Shown: piece after piece, positions 1 through 6,569 of the stretch | Layout: every line of letters begins with the position of its first letter | Numbering within the stretch: position 1 is the first letter of the stretch | Source of the DNA: an uncultured Anaerovibrio sp. | Lineage (GTDB): Bacteria > Bacillota > Negativicutes > Selenomonadales > Selenomonadaceae | Assembly: GCA_902785445.1 (NCBI GenBank) | Contig: CACZYN010000049.1 | Location: 1 to 10,076, forward strand | Length of the DNA stretch: 10,076 bases | Direction of reading: 5' to 3' | The notes under the pieces: generated by a model | Databases searched by the model: none | The model's input: only the letters and a program-made list of their open reading frames with translations | What the model was told of the DNA's origin: nothing | Made by a program: the position numbers and the translations under genes

Positions 1-465
1 AGCCTTTATACCCACTTCTTCAGCCTGGGCTTCTTCGCTGTTATAGGCTTCGGCCTTTTGGATATTAAAGAACATATAAGCGTTGCCACAGCCAGTTTCC
101 GGCTTAAGAGCCCGCAGCCAGGAATAAACGAAATCCTGGGCTGTGATGGGAGTACCATCACTCCATTTTATATCCCGGCGAAGATGAAAAGTATAGGTTA
201 ATCCATCGGTTGAAATATCCCAACTTTCTGCCAAAGCGGGCTGAGGCGTATTGGACTCGTCCAGCCGGGTTAAGCCGTCAAATAAGGCCAGTTCCACAGA
301 GCTTTCTGTAAGTCCGTAGGTCATGGCAGGATCCAAAGTGGCTGGCTCATTGGACAAGGTCATTGATATAGTGGAGTCAGGATTATAATTAGGCTCTTGG
401 GAACCGCAGCCTGTTATGAGCAGAGAAATGATTAATAATAAACAGATAGAAATGTGTTTTTTCAT
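1..465 (-). CDS. Oligopeptide ABC transporter substrate-binding lipoprotein (SBP family 5), N-terminal part
   Basis: Translating the minus strand from the ATG at 465 gives 155 residues that stay open to the window edge, so this is a partial gene. The start MKKHISICLLLIISLLITGC is a lipoprotein signal peptide with lipobox LITGC, so the mature protein should be lipid-anchored at Cys20 outside the membrane. The following sequence fits extracytoplasmic solute-binding family 5 (OppA/DppA type): SNEPATLDPA near residues 38-47, LFDGLTRLDE near 61-70, LAESWDISTDGLTYTFHLR near 78-96, and KWSDGTPITAQDFVYSW near 99-115. Members capture peptides, or sometimes nickel or other solutes, for an ABC permease; the solute cannot be told from this part. 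AAAGGA (minus-strand sense of 474-479) lies 8 bases before the ATG. No permease or ATPase gene is in the window, so any partners lie beyond position 1. Confidence 0.93.
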   Translation of the reverse strand, partial: MKKHISICLLLIISLLITGCGSQEPNYNPDSTISMTLSNEPATLDPAMTYGLTESSVELALFDGLTRLDESNTPQPALAESWDISTDGLTYTFHLRRDIKWSDGTPITAQDFVYSWLRALKPETGCGNAYMFFNIQKAEAYNSEEAQAEEVGIKA

Positions 466-498
466 AGGGTGAATCCTTTACTTTAGTTTTATTTATAA

Positions 499-527
499 AT
501 TATACCATTTTATGAAGGAATATTAAA
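499..527 (-). promoter_or_regulatory. Probable promoter of the substrate-binding protein gene
   Basis: Read on the minus strand, 507-499 is TGGTATAAT, a perfect -10 box with the extended -10 TGn. The matching -35 (527-522, TTTAAT) is weak, as is common for extended -10 promoters. The predicted start lies near 492, leaving a leader of roughly 27 bases before the ATG at 465. Confidence 0.5.
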
Positions 528-560
528 AGGTAGTGGGGAATATGATATTGTATGATTAAA

Positions 561-589
561 TTGACTATTATCATGGAATAAAATATTAT
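561..589 (+). promoter_or_regulatory. Probable promoter of the M15 peptidase-mtaD-RNase H operon
   Basis: TTGACT at 561-566 and TATTAT at 584-589 are separated by 17 bases, each one mismatch from the sigma-A consensus. Transcription would begin near 596. That excludes the upstream in-frame TTG at 589 as a start codon and supports translation from the ATG at 637 or 643. Confidence 0.6.
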
Positions 590-642
590 TGAATAGAATA
601 ATACAGAGAAATCTAGTAAATCTTTATGGGGAGGGCATGAGT

Positions 643-1269
643 ATGGATAATGATTTTTTTGTGACGGAAATAACGCAAGAGCTTTCATTTAAAATAAAGG
701 GAAAATCCTACGCTAAAGGCTGTGTTTTGCCGGAAACAGAACTTCGGTATATCCATTTCCTCCACAAAAATCTTAAGGGAGAAACCCTGTCCGGGGAAAT
801 GATATGCAATCATCATATTGCGGAGAGGTTGTTGGAGATTTTTCAAAAGCTCTACCAGGTGGCTTATCCTATTGAAAAATGTAATCTCATCGATGAATAT
901 CATGCTGATGATGAGGTTTCCATGACGGCCAATAACAGCTCCTGTTTTAATTATCGGCTCGTTGCCCATACAGACCGTATTTCTAAACATGGCCTGGGTT
1001 TGGCGGTGGACATTAATCCACTGTATAATCCGTATATTAAAACCATAGAGAGTGGTCTGTATATTGCACCGGCCGCTGGACGTCCTTATATGGAACGGGA
1101 CAAGGATTTTGACTACAAGTTGGAAAAGAATGATCCGTGCTATAAGCTGTTTGTGAAAAACGGTTTTGACTGGGGCGGTGACTGGGACGAGGAAAAGGAT
1201 TACCAACATTTTGAAATTCCAGTAAAACAAATAAAAAAGTGGTATCCTGATTTGTCCGCAAATGTTTGA
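643..1269 (+). CDS. M15-family zinc peptidase (D-Ala-D-Ala carboxypeptidase / L,D-endopeptidase-like)
   Basis: A 208-residue protein. The block SKHGLGLAVDINP (residues 114-126) and the late block GGDWDEEKDYQHFEIP (178-193) are the two signature regions of M15 peptidases, supplying zinc ligands His116, Asp123 and His189. Family members cut peptide stems of peptidoglycan, either the terminal D-Ala or an L-Ala-D-Glu bond; the sequence does not decide which. I see no clear signal peptide: the N-terminus MDNDFFVTEI is acidic, so export is unproven. GGGGAGGG at 628-635 sits 7 bases before the ATG at 643 and only 1 base before the in-frame ATG at 637, so 643 is preferred. The TTG at 589 lies inside the predicted promoter and is rejected. 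mtaD starts 18 bases downstream with no terminator between. Confidence 0.85.
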   Translation: MDNDFFVTEITQELSFKIKGKSYAKGCVLPETELRYIHFLHKNLKGETLSGEMICNHHIAERLLEIFQKLYQVAYPIEKCNLIDEYHADDEVSMTANNSSCFNYRLVAHTDRISKHGLGLAVDINPLYNPYIKTIESGLYIAPAAGRPYMERDKDFDYKLEKNDPCYKLFVKNGFDWGGDWDEEKDYQHFEIPVKQIKKWYPDLSANV

Positions 1270-1287
1270 TAAAGGGGGAAATTTACA

Positions 1288-2571
1288 TTGAGTAAGATTT
1301 TAATTAAGGGAGCTTCTGTGCTTCAGGCTGATTATACTGTTAAAGTGGCAGATATTGCGATTGAAGATACTTTGATTAAGGCAATTGGGGCTATACCAGC
1401 TGATTTTGCGCCAGATCAGACTATAGAGGGAAAGGATCATTTTGCGGTTCCGGGCTTTGTTAATGGTCATACCCATGCATCCATGACCATGCTGAGAAGT
1501 TACGGCGATGATATGGAGCTGATGGATTGGTTAAATAACCGCATTTGGCCGACAGAAGCCAAGATGGTGGAAAAGGATATCCGGGTTGGCGGTGAACTGG
1601 CTCTCCTGGAGATGATTAAAACTGGTACCACGGCTTTTGCAGATATGTATGGGCCCCATATGGAAAGTGTAATTGAAGCCACCATTCAGGCTGGTATTCG
1701 TGGCGTAATTGCCCGGGGAGCTATTGGTTTGTTCCCGGCTGGTCGACAGATTTTGGAAGATAATGTGAATTTATATGAGAATTTCCATGGAGCTGGTGAT
1801 GGGCTTATTACTATTATGATGGGTGTACATGCCCCATATACCTGCCCGCCGGAGTTTTGTGCCTATGCCCGGGAATTAGCAGCCAAGCATAATATTCCAA
1901 TTCACATTCATATGAATGAGACCCAGGCGGAAATCAAGCAGATTCAGGAACAGTATGGCAAACGGCCTTTTAAGTATATTGAGGATACTGGTCTCTTTGA
2001 TTTTCCATCTATAGCAGCCCATTGTGTATGGCTGGATGATGAGGATATTGCCATTATTAAGAAGCACAATATATCGGCTATTCATAATCCAGGCTCCAAT
2101 ATGAAGCTGGCCAGTGGTGTATCCCCAGTGCCGCGGCTGATTAAAGAAGGCGTGAATGTAGCATTGGGTACTGATGGTGCCTCCAGTAATAATAATTTGG
2201 ATATGTTGGAGGAAGTGCGGTTGGCAGCTATGCTCCACAAGGTAAATGAACTGGATCCATTGGCTGTTCCTGCCAAGGAAGCCTTGAAGCTGGGCACAGA
2301 AAATGGTGCTAAGGCGTTGCTTCTGGATAAGGTAGGTAAGCTGGAACCAGGCTATAAGGCGGATATTGTCCTCTATGATATGAATCGGACGGAATGGTGT
2401 CCACGCCATGATTTGGTTTCCCTGTTGGTATATTCAGCTAATTCCAGCTCAGTGGATACAGTGCTGTGTAATGGCAAGGTTATCATGGCCAAGGGTGAGG
2501 TTCTTACCTTGGATGAGGAGCGCATTCTCCACGAAGCTCAGGAAGTGGCTATGGATTTGGTGAATAGATAA
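1288..2571 (+). CDS. mtaD: 5-methylthioadenosine / S-adenosylhomocysteine deaminase
   Basis: A 427-residue amidohydrolase matching MtaD in length and motif order. Metal and substrate motifs are complete: HTH (His61, His63) in NGHTHASMTMLRSYGDD, HAPYTC (His181), HIHMNET (206-212, with metal His208 and Glu211), AAHCVWLD (His245), IHNPGSNMKLASG (265-277), and GTDG with catalytic Asp296. The enzyme is cytoplasmic and deaminates S-adenosylhomocysteine and 5-methylthioadenosine to the inosyl compounds, preventing product inhibition of methyltransferases. Related amidohydrolases such as guanine deaminase or chlorohydrolase (TrzN/AtzB) share the fold, but NPGSNMKLASG and overall length favour MtaD. 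The start is TTG at 1288, with AAAGGGGG at 1271-1278 nine bases upstream. The stop TAA shares one base with the ATG of the RNase H gene, indicating translational coupling. metK lies about 6.5 kb downstream. Confidence 0.93.
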   Translation: MSKILIKGASVLQADYTVKVADIAIEDTLIKAIGAIPADFAPDQTIEGKDHFAVPGFVNGHTHASMTMLRSYGDDMELMDWLNNRIWPTEAKMVEKDIRVGGELALLEMIKTGTTAFADMYGPHMESVIEATIQAGIRGVIARGAIGLFPAGRQILEDNVNLYENFHGAGDGLITIMMGVHAPYTCPPEFCAYARELAAKHNIPIHIHMNETQAEIKQIQEQYGKRPFKYIEDTGLFDFPSIAAHCVWLDDEDIAIIKKHNISAIHNPGSNMKLASGVSPVPRLIKEGVNVALGTDGASSNNNLDMLEEVRLAAMLHKVNELDPLAVPAKEALKLGTENGAKALLLDKVGKLEPGYKADIVLYDMNRTEWCPRHDLVSLLVYSANSSSVDTVLCNGKVIMAKGEVLTLDEERILHEAQEVAMDLVNR

Positions 2572-3152
2572 TGGCGCAGAAGAAGTTTTATGCTGTTAAG
2601 CAAGGCCGGGTACCGGGAATTTATACCACTTGGGCCGATTGTCAAAAACAGACTACCGGCTACAAGGGGGCTAAATTCAAAGGCTTTGTGACCCAAGGGG
2701 AAGCTGAAGCCTATATGAATGATGAAGAAGTCCTGGTGGCACCTGCAGATGGCTTTGTGGCCTATGTGGATGGCTCCTATTTCAATGGGGAATACAGCTG
2801 GGGCATGGCCATTTACCATGATGGGGAGTTAATCTTTACGGATAAGGGACGAGGTACTTCTGAAGAGGCCGCCAAGCTGCATAATGTGGCCGGGGAAATC
2901 GAAGGGGCTAAGCAGGCGGTTCTTTGGGCGGAAGCTCAGGGAGTAGAAAAAATAACTATTTGTCATGATTACAGCGGTCTTTCGGAATGGGCCCTGGGTA
3001 ATTGGAAAACCAATACCCCATTAACCACCGCCTATGCCCAGTTTATGCAACAGCGAAGGGATTTGTTTCAGTTTGTAAAGGTGGCGGGCCATACCGGTGT
3101 GGAGGGCAACGAATTGGCGGATAAGCTGGCCAAGGAAGCTCTGGAAATTTAA
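2571..3152 (+). CDS. Ribonuclease H (viroplasmin N-domain + RNase H1 domain)
   Basis: A 193-residue protein in two parts. Residues about 5-48 (KFYAVKQGRVPGIYTTWADC, then GFVTQGEAEAYM) are the caulimovirus viroplasmin domain that binds RNA/DNA hybrids, as in the N-terminus of eukaryotic-type RNase H1. Residues about 62-191 are RNase H: AYVDGSY (Asp67), NVAGEIEGA (Glu109), CHDYSGL (Asp133) and the late GHTGVEGNELADKLAKEA with His174 and Asp184, so the catalytic acidic set is present. It should cleave the RNA strand of RNA-DNA hybrids, for example Okazaki primers and R-loops, in the cytoplasm. The start overlaps the mtaD stop (TAATG), with only a weak GGTGA upstream, so it probably depends on coupled translation. 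No terminator is evident after the stop. I leave the symbol blank because naming of this subtype varies. Confidence 0.92.
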   Translation: MAQKKFYAVKQGRVPGIYTTWADCQKQTTGYKGAKFKGFVTQGEAEAYMNDEEVLVAPADGFVAYVDGSYFNGEYSWGMAIYHDGELIFTDKGRGTSEEAAKLHNVAGEIEGAKQAVLWAEAQGVEKITICHDYSGLSEWALGNWKTNTPLTTAYAQFMQQRRDLFQFVKVAGHTGVEGNELADKLAKEALEI

Positions 3153-3181
3153 TATTCTGGGATGTATAAAATAGCAAAAAA

Positions 3182-3216
3182 TTGAATTGCTTAACCGGGT
3201 AATTATATGGTAATAT
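3182..3216 (+). promoter_or_regulatory. Weak candidate promoter for comFB and the exported-protein gene
   Basis: The roughly 210 bases between the RNase H stop and comFB are AT-rich. The best promoter-like pair is TTGCTT (3187-3192) with TAATAT (3211-3216) at 18-base spacing. An alternative is TTGAAT (3182-3187) with TATATG (3204-3209) at 16-base spacing. Both are imperfect. The rest of the spacer holds short ACGAAA/TTTCGT repeats, reported as a finding, and no riboswitch that I recognise. Confidence 0.22.
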
Positions 3217-3364
3217 GAGAAGGTTAAAAGTTACTTACCATGAAATCTCAGTTCATTTAGTCTCAAGGACGAAAATTTAATAAGATTTCGTGTATAGATA
3301 TGGTTAGAAATTAATATTGTACGAAATTTGTTATTTTGGGGGATAACCAGGAGGCTATTCAAGG

Positions 3365-3646
3365 ATGGAATTAAAGAATTTTATGGAAGATTGTGTTATA
3401 GCAAAAATTGACGCTATGATACCCCAGTACCCAGGATATTGCTTTTGTGAGGAGTGTAAGCGGGATGTAGCCATATTGGCTTTGAATCATCTCCCGCCCA
3501 AATATGTATCCACGGAAAAGGGACAGATTTTTGCCCGGGTTGAAGGAATGAGCCGGCAGTATGAGGTAGAGATTATTAAACAGGTTGCTGAGGCCATTGA
3601 AATTGTCAATGCTCATCCTCGGCATAAAAGTAATATTGGATCATAG
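3365..3646 (+). CDS. ComFB-family protein (putative cyclic-dinucleotide receptor)
   Basis: A 93-residue protein that fits the whole ComFB (late competence development protein) pattern: an N-terminal helix LKNFMEDCV, the cysteine motif CFCEEC (Cys26, Cys28, Cys31), the core KRDVAILALNHLPPKYVST (32-50), and an amphipathic C-terminal helix with IVNAHP. In Bacillus subtilis comFB lies between comFA and comFC, though its role there is unclear. From memory, ComFB-like proteins of cyanobacteria have been reported to bind c-di-GMP or c-di-AMP. Here no comFA or comFC is nearby, so this is a stand-alone copy. AGGAGG at 3349-3354 stands 10 bases before the ATG. The next gene starts 33 bases after the stop with its own strong site, so the two are probably co-transcribed. 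Binding of a nucleotide is inference. Confidence 0.85.
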   Translation: MELKNFMEDCVIAKIDAMIPQYPGYCFCEECKRDVAILALNHLPPKYVSTEKGQIFARVEGMSRQYEVEIIKQVAEAIEIVNAHPRHKSNIGS

Positions 3647-3679
3647 TTTGCTTACGTTTCTTTAAAAGGAGGATTTATC

Positions 3680-4318
3680 ATGTTTCGAGTTTTAAACCCT
3701 CTTATCAGTGGCATAATGTTTCTGCTAATTTTCCTGTGTCCCTTGACCACCCAGGCAGAAAAAGTAGATTGGGCGGACAAATCCTATGATTTTACCAAGG
3801 TCCAACAAGCAATAATTTATGATATTGACGTTGTGGATACTGAGGAAATGGAAAGTGACCTGTCGGAAAAAGTTGTTTTGGAGGAATACTTGAAAACAGC
3901 CGCCCGGCCACCATATAAGGTAAGGCGACCAGACAACGATTCCATATTGCATCCTTTGAGTTCCGCTGATATTTATGTTAAGGCGGAGCTATTAAAATGG
4001 CACAATGATTATTATATTCGGGAAGCCTATACCAGTTGGGAAACTGTGACTCGTACCAGAAGAGTAAAACGATCTGATGGTTCTTGGGTCGAGGAAAAAT
4101 ACTATGATACTGTGCCGGTTTATCATCCTGCGGAAACAATCTATACATCCACTGTTCGGGTGAAGTTTGATGTACATGATACTAAAACCGATAAGCTGAT
4201 AATGTCCCGAGATGAGCTGCGGGAGCGTAAAGATTCCCGGCATGGTCAGCAAGGCATATTTGGCCGTATATCTAAATCATTTTTTGATGATTTAGGAAAG
4301 AAAATAAAAGGTAACTAA
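3680..4318 (+). CDS. Exported protein of unknown function
   Basis: A 212-residue protein that I do not recognise as a named family. Residues 1-26 form a signal peptide: Arg3, the hydrophobic core PLISGIMFLLIFLCPL, then TTQA before a likely cut at Ala26/Glu27. The mature part opens EKVDWADKSYDFTKV, contains paired aromatic and charged strands (ADIYVKAELLKWHNDYYIRE near 96-115; VRVKFDVHDTKTDKL near 159-173) and ends in a basic segment. There is no lipobox, since the only Cys is inside the hydrophobic core at residue 20, and no further membrane segment. Alternating strand-like patterns suggest a small beta-rich envelope protein. AAAAGGAGGA at 3664-3673 precedes the ATG by 6 bases. It follows comFB by 33 bases and is the last gene before the terminator at 4344-4375. 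Confidence 0.8.
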   Translation: MFRVLNPLISGIMFLLIFLCPLTTQAEKVDWADKSYDFTKVQQAIIYDIDVVDTEEMESDLSEKVVLEEYLKTAARPPYKVRRPDNDSILHPLSSADIYVKAELLKWHNDYYIREAYTSWETVTRTRRVKRSDGSWVEEKYYDTVPVYHPAETIYTSTVRVKFDVHDTKTDKLIMSRDELRERKDSRHGQQGIFGRISKSFFDDLGKKIKGN

Positions 4319-4343
4319 AATATAGACTAACAGTACAAAAACG

Positions 4344-4375
4344 AGGACCTGTCCGATGCTTAACGGACAGGTCCT
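4344..4375. terminator. Bidirectional hairpin terminator between convergent genes
   Basis: A perfect 12-base-pair stem (4344-4355 AGGACCTGTCCG with 4364-4375 CGGACAGGTCCT) closes an 8-base loop. A T-rich stretch follows on the plus strand (TTCTTATTT), and on the minus strand the stem is followed by CGTTTTTGT. It therefore probably terminates both the comFB/exported-protein unit and the convergent CorC-like gene. Confidence 0.9.
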
Positions 4376-4390
4376 TCTTATTTACTATAA

Positions 4391-5704
4391 CTATTCAATT
4401 TCCGTCGGTAACTCTTCTTTTTGCGTACAGATGATTTTATCAATTCGATATTTGTCCAAACGGATAATTTCGAAGATAAAATCATCCCATTCAATTGTTT
4501 CACCCTTTTTAGGTATATAACCGAAAAGGGCTGTAACAAAGCCACCCATGGTCTGATAATGATCTTGCTCCTCATCAGGAAGCTCGTCAATATCGAATTT
4601 TTCCTTGAAATCATCAATGGAACACAGGCCGTCAATATACCAAACATTATCCTCTTTGGGAACAATATGCATGTGTTCCTGTTCATTTACGTTATTGGTA
4701 TCTCCAATGAGCTCAATAAGGATATCCTGCAAAGTTATAAAGCCGATAACGCCACCGTATTCGTCCAGGACAACGGCTTCGTGAATACCCGTTTCCTTGA
4801 ACTGCTCCAGTACCCGGAAGGTTTCCATGGAGCGTGGAATAAACATTGGCTTGCGGATGAATTGCTCCAAATCCAGGGAGAGATTATCCAGAGCCGCATT
4901 TAAAATATCCTTAGTATAGATAACACCGCAGAAATCATCAAGGCTGTCTTTGCCAACAGGAATAATGGATTCGGTGGAATTTTTAATTAAATCTAAATTG
5001 TGTTCCAGAGAATCATTAATATCCAGCCACATCATTTGGGTACGAGGAGTCATAAGGGAGTACGCTGTCTGGTCACTCATATGAAATACCCGGTCCACCA
5101 AATCCTGCTCGGTTTTTTCAAAAGTACCGTCTTCAGTTCCTTGTTCTATTAAATCCTTTACCTCATCTTCAGTAACGGGATCCTCATATTTTAAATTTAT
5201 ACCGAAGAAGCTAAGCAAAAAGCTTGCTGAAGCACCTAGTATGGCCGTAAAAGGTCGGGAAATATGGATCAGAGTCCGCAAGGTTCCCTGACAGTTTATC
5301 AGGGTTTCCTCTGGTTTGCGACGGGCAAAGGAATTGGGGAGGAACTCCGAAATGAGGAGGGTTAGGTAGGTCATGGCCACAATACTGATAATCAACGAAA
5401 GAGATTCGTGATATGGAATAAGAATGATGTATTCGTCGATTACTGGGGCCAACAACACACTGATGGCTACGCCAAGCAATATACTAATTAGAGTAATGCC
5501 AATTTGTACTACTACAAAGGCCAGTTCAGGCGCCTCAAATAGTTCCAGCGCTGCTTTGGCTCCGGCCACATCGTCATCTAACATTTTTTCCAGACGGCTT
5601 TTATGACTTTCGGTTAAAGCCGTTTCCGCCATGGAGAAGAAGGCATTTATCAAAATCAAAACAAAAATAACTGTAAAGATAAGTATGGGGTGATATGTAT
5701 CCAA
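4391..5704 (-). CDS. CNNM/CorC (HlyC) family membrane protein: DUF21 + CBS pair + CorC_HlyC domain
   Basis: About 437-440 residues in the standard order for this family. Numbered from the GTG at 5713, residues about 8-170 are a DUF21 transmembrane domain with roughly four membrane segments (LIFTVIFVLILINAFFSMAE, AFVVVQIGITLISILLGVAI and two more) and the GE(L)LPK-like SEFLPNSFARR. Residues about 214-340 hold two CBS domains, starting at SLMTPRTQM and including VVLDEYGGVIGFITLQDIL. Residues about 354-432 are the CorC_HlyC domain. Relatives are linked to magnesium or cobalt efflux and called hemolysin-like for historical reasons; the substrate here is not shown. The upstream GTG at 5713 has AAAAGGA only 1 base away, whereas TTG at 5704 (giving MDTYHP) stands 10 bases from it, so I prefer 5704. 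The gene is monocistronic with its own divergent promoter at 5758-5786. Confidence 0.92.
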   Translation of the reverse strand: MDTYHPILIFTVIFVLILINAFFSMAETALTESHKSRLEKMLDDDVAGAKAALELFEAPELAFVVVQIGITLISILLGVAISVLLAPVIDEYIILIPYHESLSLIISIVAMTYLTLLISEFLPNSFARRKPEETLINCQGTLRTLIHISRPFTAILGASASFLLSFFGINLKYEDPVTEDEVKDLIEQGTEDGTFEKTEQDLVDRVFHMSDQTAYSLMTPRTQMMWLDINDSLEHNLDLIKNSTESIIPVGKDSLDDFCGVIYTKDILNAALDNLSLDLEQFIRKPMFIPRSMETFRVLEQFKETGIHEAVVLDEYGGVIGFITLQDILIELIGDTNNVNEQEHMHIVPKEDNVWYIDGLCSIDDFKEKFDIDELPDEEQDHYQTMGGFVTALFGYIPKKGETIEWDDFIFEIIRLDKYRIDKIICTQKEELPTEIE

Positions 5705-5757
5705 AAGTCGCACATCCTTTTACAAATAAATGATTTTAAATAAATGGTTTGCTATAT

Positions 5758-5786
5758 ATTGTATCATTATCTCTAGGTGATGACAA
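5758..5786 (-). promoter_or_regulatory. Promoter of the CorC-like gene
   Basis: On the minus strand, TTGTCA (5786-5781) and TACAAT (5763-5758) are spaced exactly 17 bases apart, each one mismatch from consensus. The -35 box falls inside the first copy of the tandem TGACAA repeat, so binding to that repeat could affect this promoter as well as the opposing one. Confidence 0.6.
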
Positions 5787-5821
5787 TATAATGTAACTAT
5801 TGACAAATAATGTAAGTTAAT
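5781..5821. repeat. Imperfect tandem repeat of about 20 bases in the divergent control region
   Basis: TGACAATATAATGTAACTAT (5781-5800) is followed directly by a second copy beginning TGACAAATAATGTAAGTTAA (5801-5820). The first 15-16 bases match with a single-base gap. The copies carry the -35 box of each divergent promoter, one on each strand. Confidence 0.7.
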
Positions 5822-5828
5822 ATATCAT
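5800..5828 (+). promoter_or_regulatory. Strong promoter of the hydrolase-TetR-redox operon
   Basis: A perfect -35 TTGACA (5800-5805) is 17 bases from TATCAT (5823-5828), one mismatch from TATAAT. Transcription should start near 5834-5836, exactly at the first operator-like dyad. This start leaves a leader of about 75 bases before the ATG at 5910. Confidence 0.72.
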
Positions 5829-5833
5829 TACAT

Positions 5834-5860
5834 ATGTTACATAACAAATGTTACACAACA
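5834..5860. promoter_or_regulatory. Operator-like direct repeat of dyads over the transcription start
   Basis: ATGTTACATAACA (5834-5846) and ATGTTACACAACA (5848-5860) differ at one base in 13 and are offset by 14 bases. Each contains a small dyad (TGTTA-CA-TAACA; TGTT-ACAC-AACA). A wider 8-base inverted repeat, CATATGTT (5831-5838) and AACATATG (5857-5864), brackets both. Position just downstream of the -10 box is typical of repressor sites; the TetR-type protein encoded second in this operon is the natural candidate. Binding is inferred. Confidence 0.5.
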
Positions 5861-5909
5861 TATGATTTTATGTAAATTAGTTATTAGGCTATATTGCGAG
5901 GTGACAGAA

Positions 5910-6545
5910 ATGCCAGATTTAGTGCTATATATTCACGGCAAAGGGGGTAATGCTGAAGAAAGTCAGCATTATGAGGCACTTTTTCCCCACTGTGAGGTGA
6001 TGGGGTTGGACTATCAGACCTTTACTCCCTGGGAAACAGGTCGGGAAATTGCCAAGGCGGTGGAAAATTTTAAGGGTTATTATGACAATATAATATTAAT
6101 AGCCAACAGTATAGGTGCATTTTTCAGCATGAATGCTGAATTAGAGGGATTGGTAAAACAGGCTTATTTTATTTCCCCTATAGTTAACATGGACAAGCTG
6201 ATAAGTGACATGATGACTTGGGCCAATGTAACGGAGGATGAACTGCGGGAACAGGAAATAATTCATACGGATTTTGGTGAAGATTTGTCCTGGAAGTATC
6301 TGTCCTATGTGCGCAGTCATCCCATTAAGTGGACAGTACCAACCAAGATTTTGTACGGTGAAAATGATAAATTGACATCTCTGGAAACTATTAAGGATTT
6401 TGCCGATACCCATGATGCCGGACTCACTGTAATGCCGGAGGGAGAGCACTGGTTTCATACGGATGCCCAGATGAATTTTTTGGACAGCTGGCTGGAAAAC
6501 AATATACATTTCCGCATAAACCGAGGCTATATCACCGAAACATGA
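5910..6545 (+). CDS. Small alpha/beta hydrolase
   Basis: A 211-residue alpha/beta hydrolase. YIHGKGGNA (residues 7-15) is the oxyanion-loop HGxGG-type motif, LIANSIGAFFS (63-73) the nucleophile elbow with Ser67 (variant N-S-I-G rather than G-x-S-x-G), YGENDKLTS (149-157) carries the likely acid Asp153, and EGEHWFHTD (177-185) the catalytic His, probably His180. There is no signal peptide, so it should be cytoplasmic. Substrate is unknown; esterase or thioesterase activity would be typical. The reading frame extends to an ATG at 5862, but that codon overlaps the operator-like dyad and has no ribosome site, whereas GAGGTG at 5898-5903 precedes the ATG at 5910 by 6 bases, so 5910 is used. It is first in a five-gene unit; the TetR gene begins 24 bases after its stop. 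Confidence 0.88.
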   Translation: MPDLVLYIHGKGGNAEESQHYEALFPHCEVMGLDYQTFTPWETGREIAKAVENFKGYYDNIILIANSIGAFFSMNAELEGLVKQAYFISPIVNMDKLISDMMTWANVTEDELREQEIIHTDFGEDLSWKYLSYVRSHPIKWTVPTKILYGENDKLTSLETIKDFADTHDAGLTVMPEGEHWFHTDAQMNFLDSWLENNIHFRINRGYITET

Positions 6546-6569
6546 TTTGAAAGGAAGTAGGGATTAGGT

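Noticed and set aside
589..642. Upstream TTG start for the M15 peptidase
   Set aside because: It coincides with the predicted -10 box and has no ribosome site, whereas GGGGAGGG precedes 643.
685..1230. 181-codon open frame antisense to the M15 peptidase
   Set aside because: The opposite strand holds a protein with an intact zinc-ligand set; the antisense frame shows no motif or start signal.
643..1269. Phage endolysin reading of the M15 peptidase
   Set aside because: No holin, tail or other phage gene is nearby, and the gene leads a housekeeping operon.
1876..2409. 177-codon open frame antisense to mtaD
   Set aside because: A shadow of mtaD with no ribosome site and no family resemblance.
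3153..3364. Possible cyclic-dinucleotide riboswitch before comFB
   Set aside because: I looked for conserved cores of the c-di-GMP and ydaO-type classes and found none; only short repeats and weak promoter boxes are present.
4421..4903. 160-codon plus-strand frame inside the CorC-like gene
   Set aside because: The minus strand encodes a complete DUF21-CBS-CorC protein there, so this frame is a shadow.
5781..5864. CRISPR-like array
   Set aside because: The repeats are short, imperfect and without regular unique spacers, and no cas genes are nearby.
5862..5909. 16-residue N-terminal extension of the alpha/beta hydrolase
   Set aside because: The ATG at 5862 lies in the operator-like dyad, has no ribosome site, and the extension is not hydrolase-like. 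GAGGTG before 5910 decides the start.
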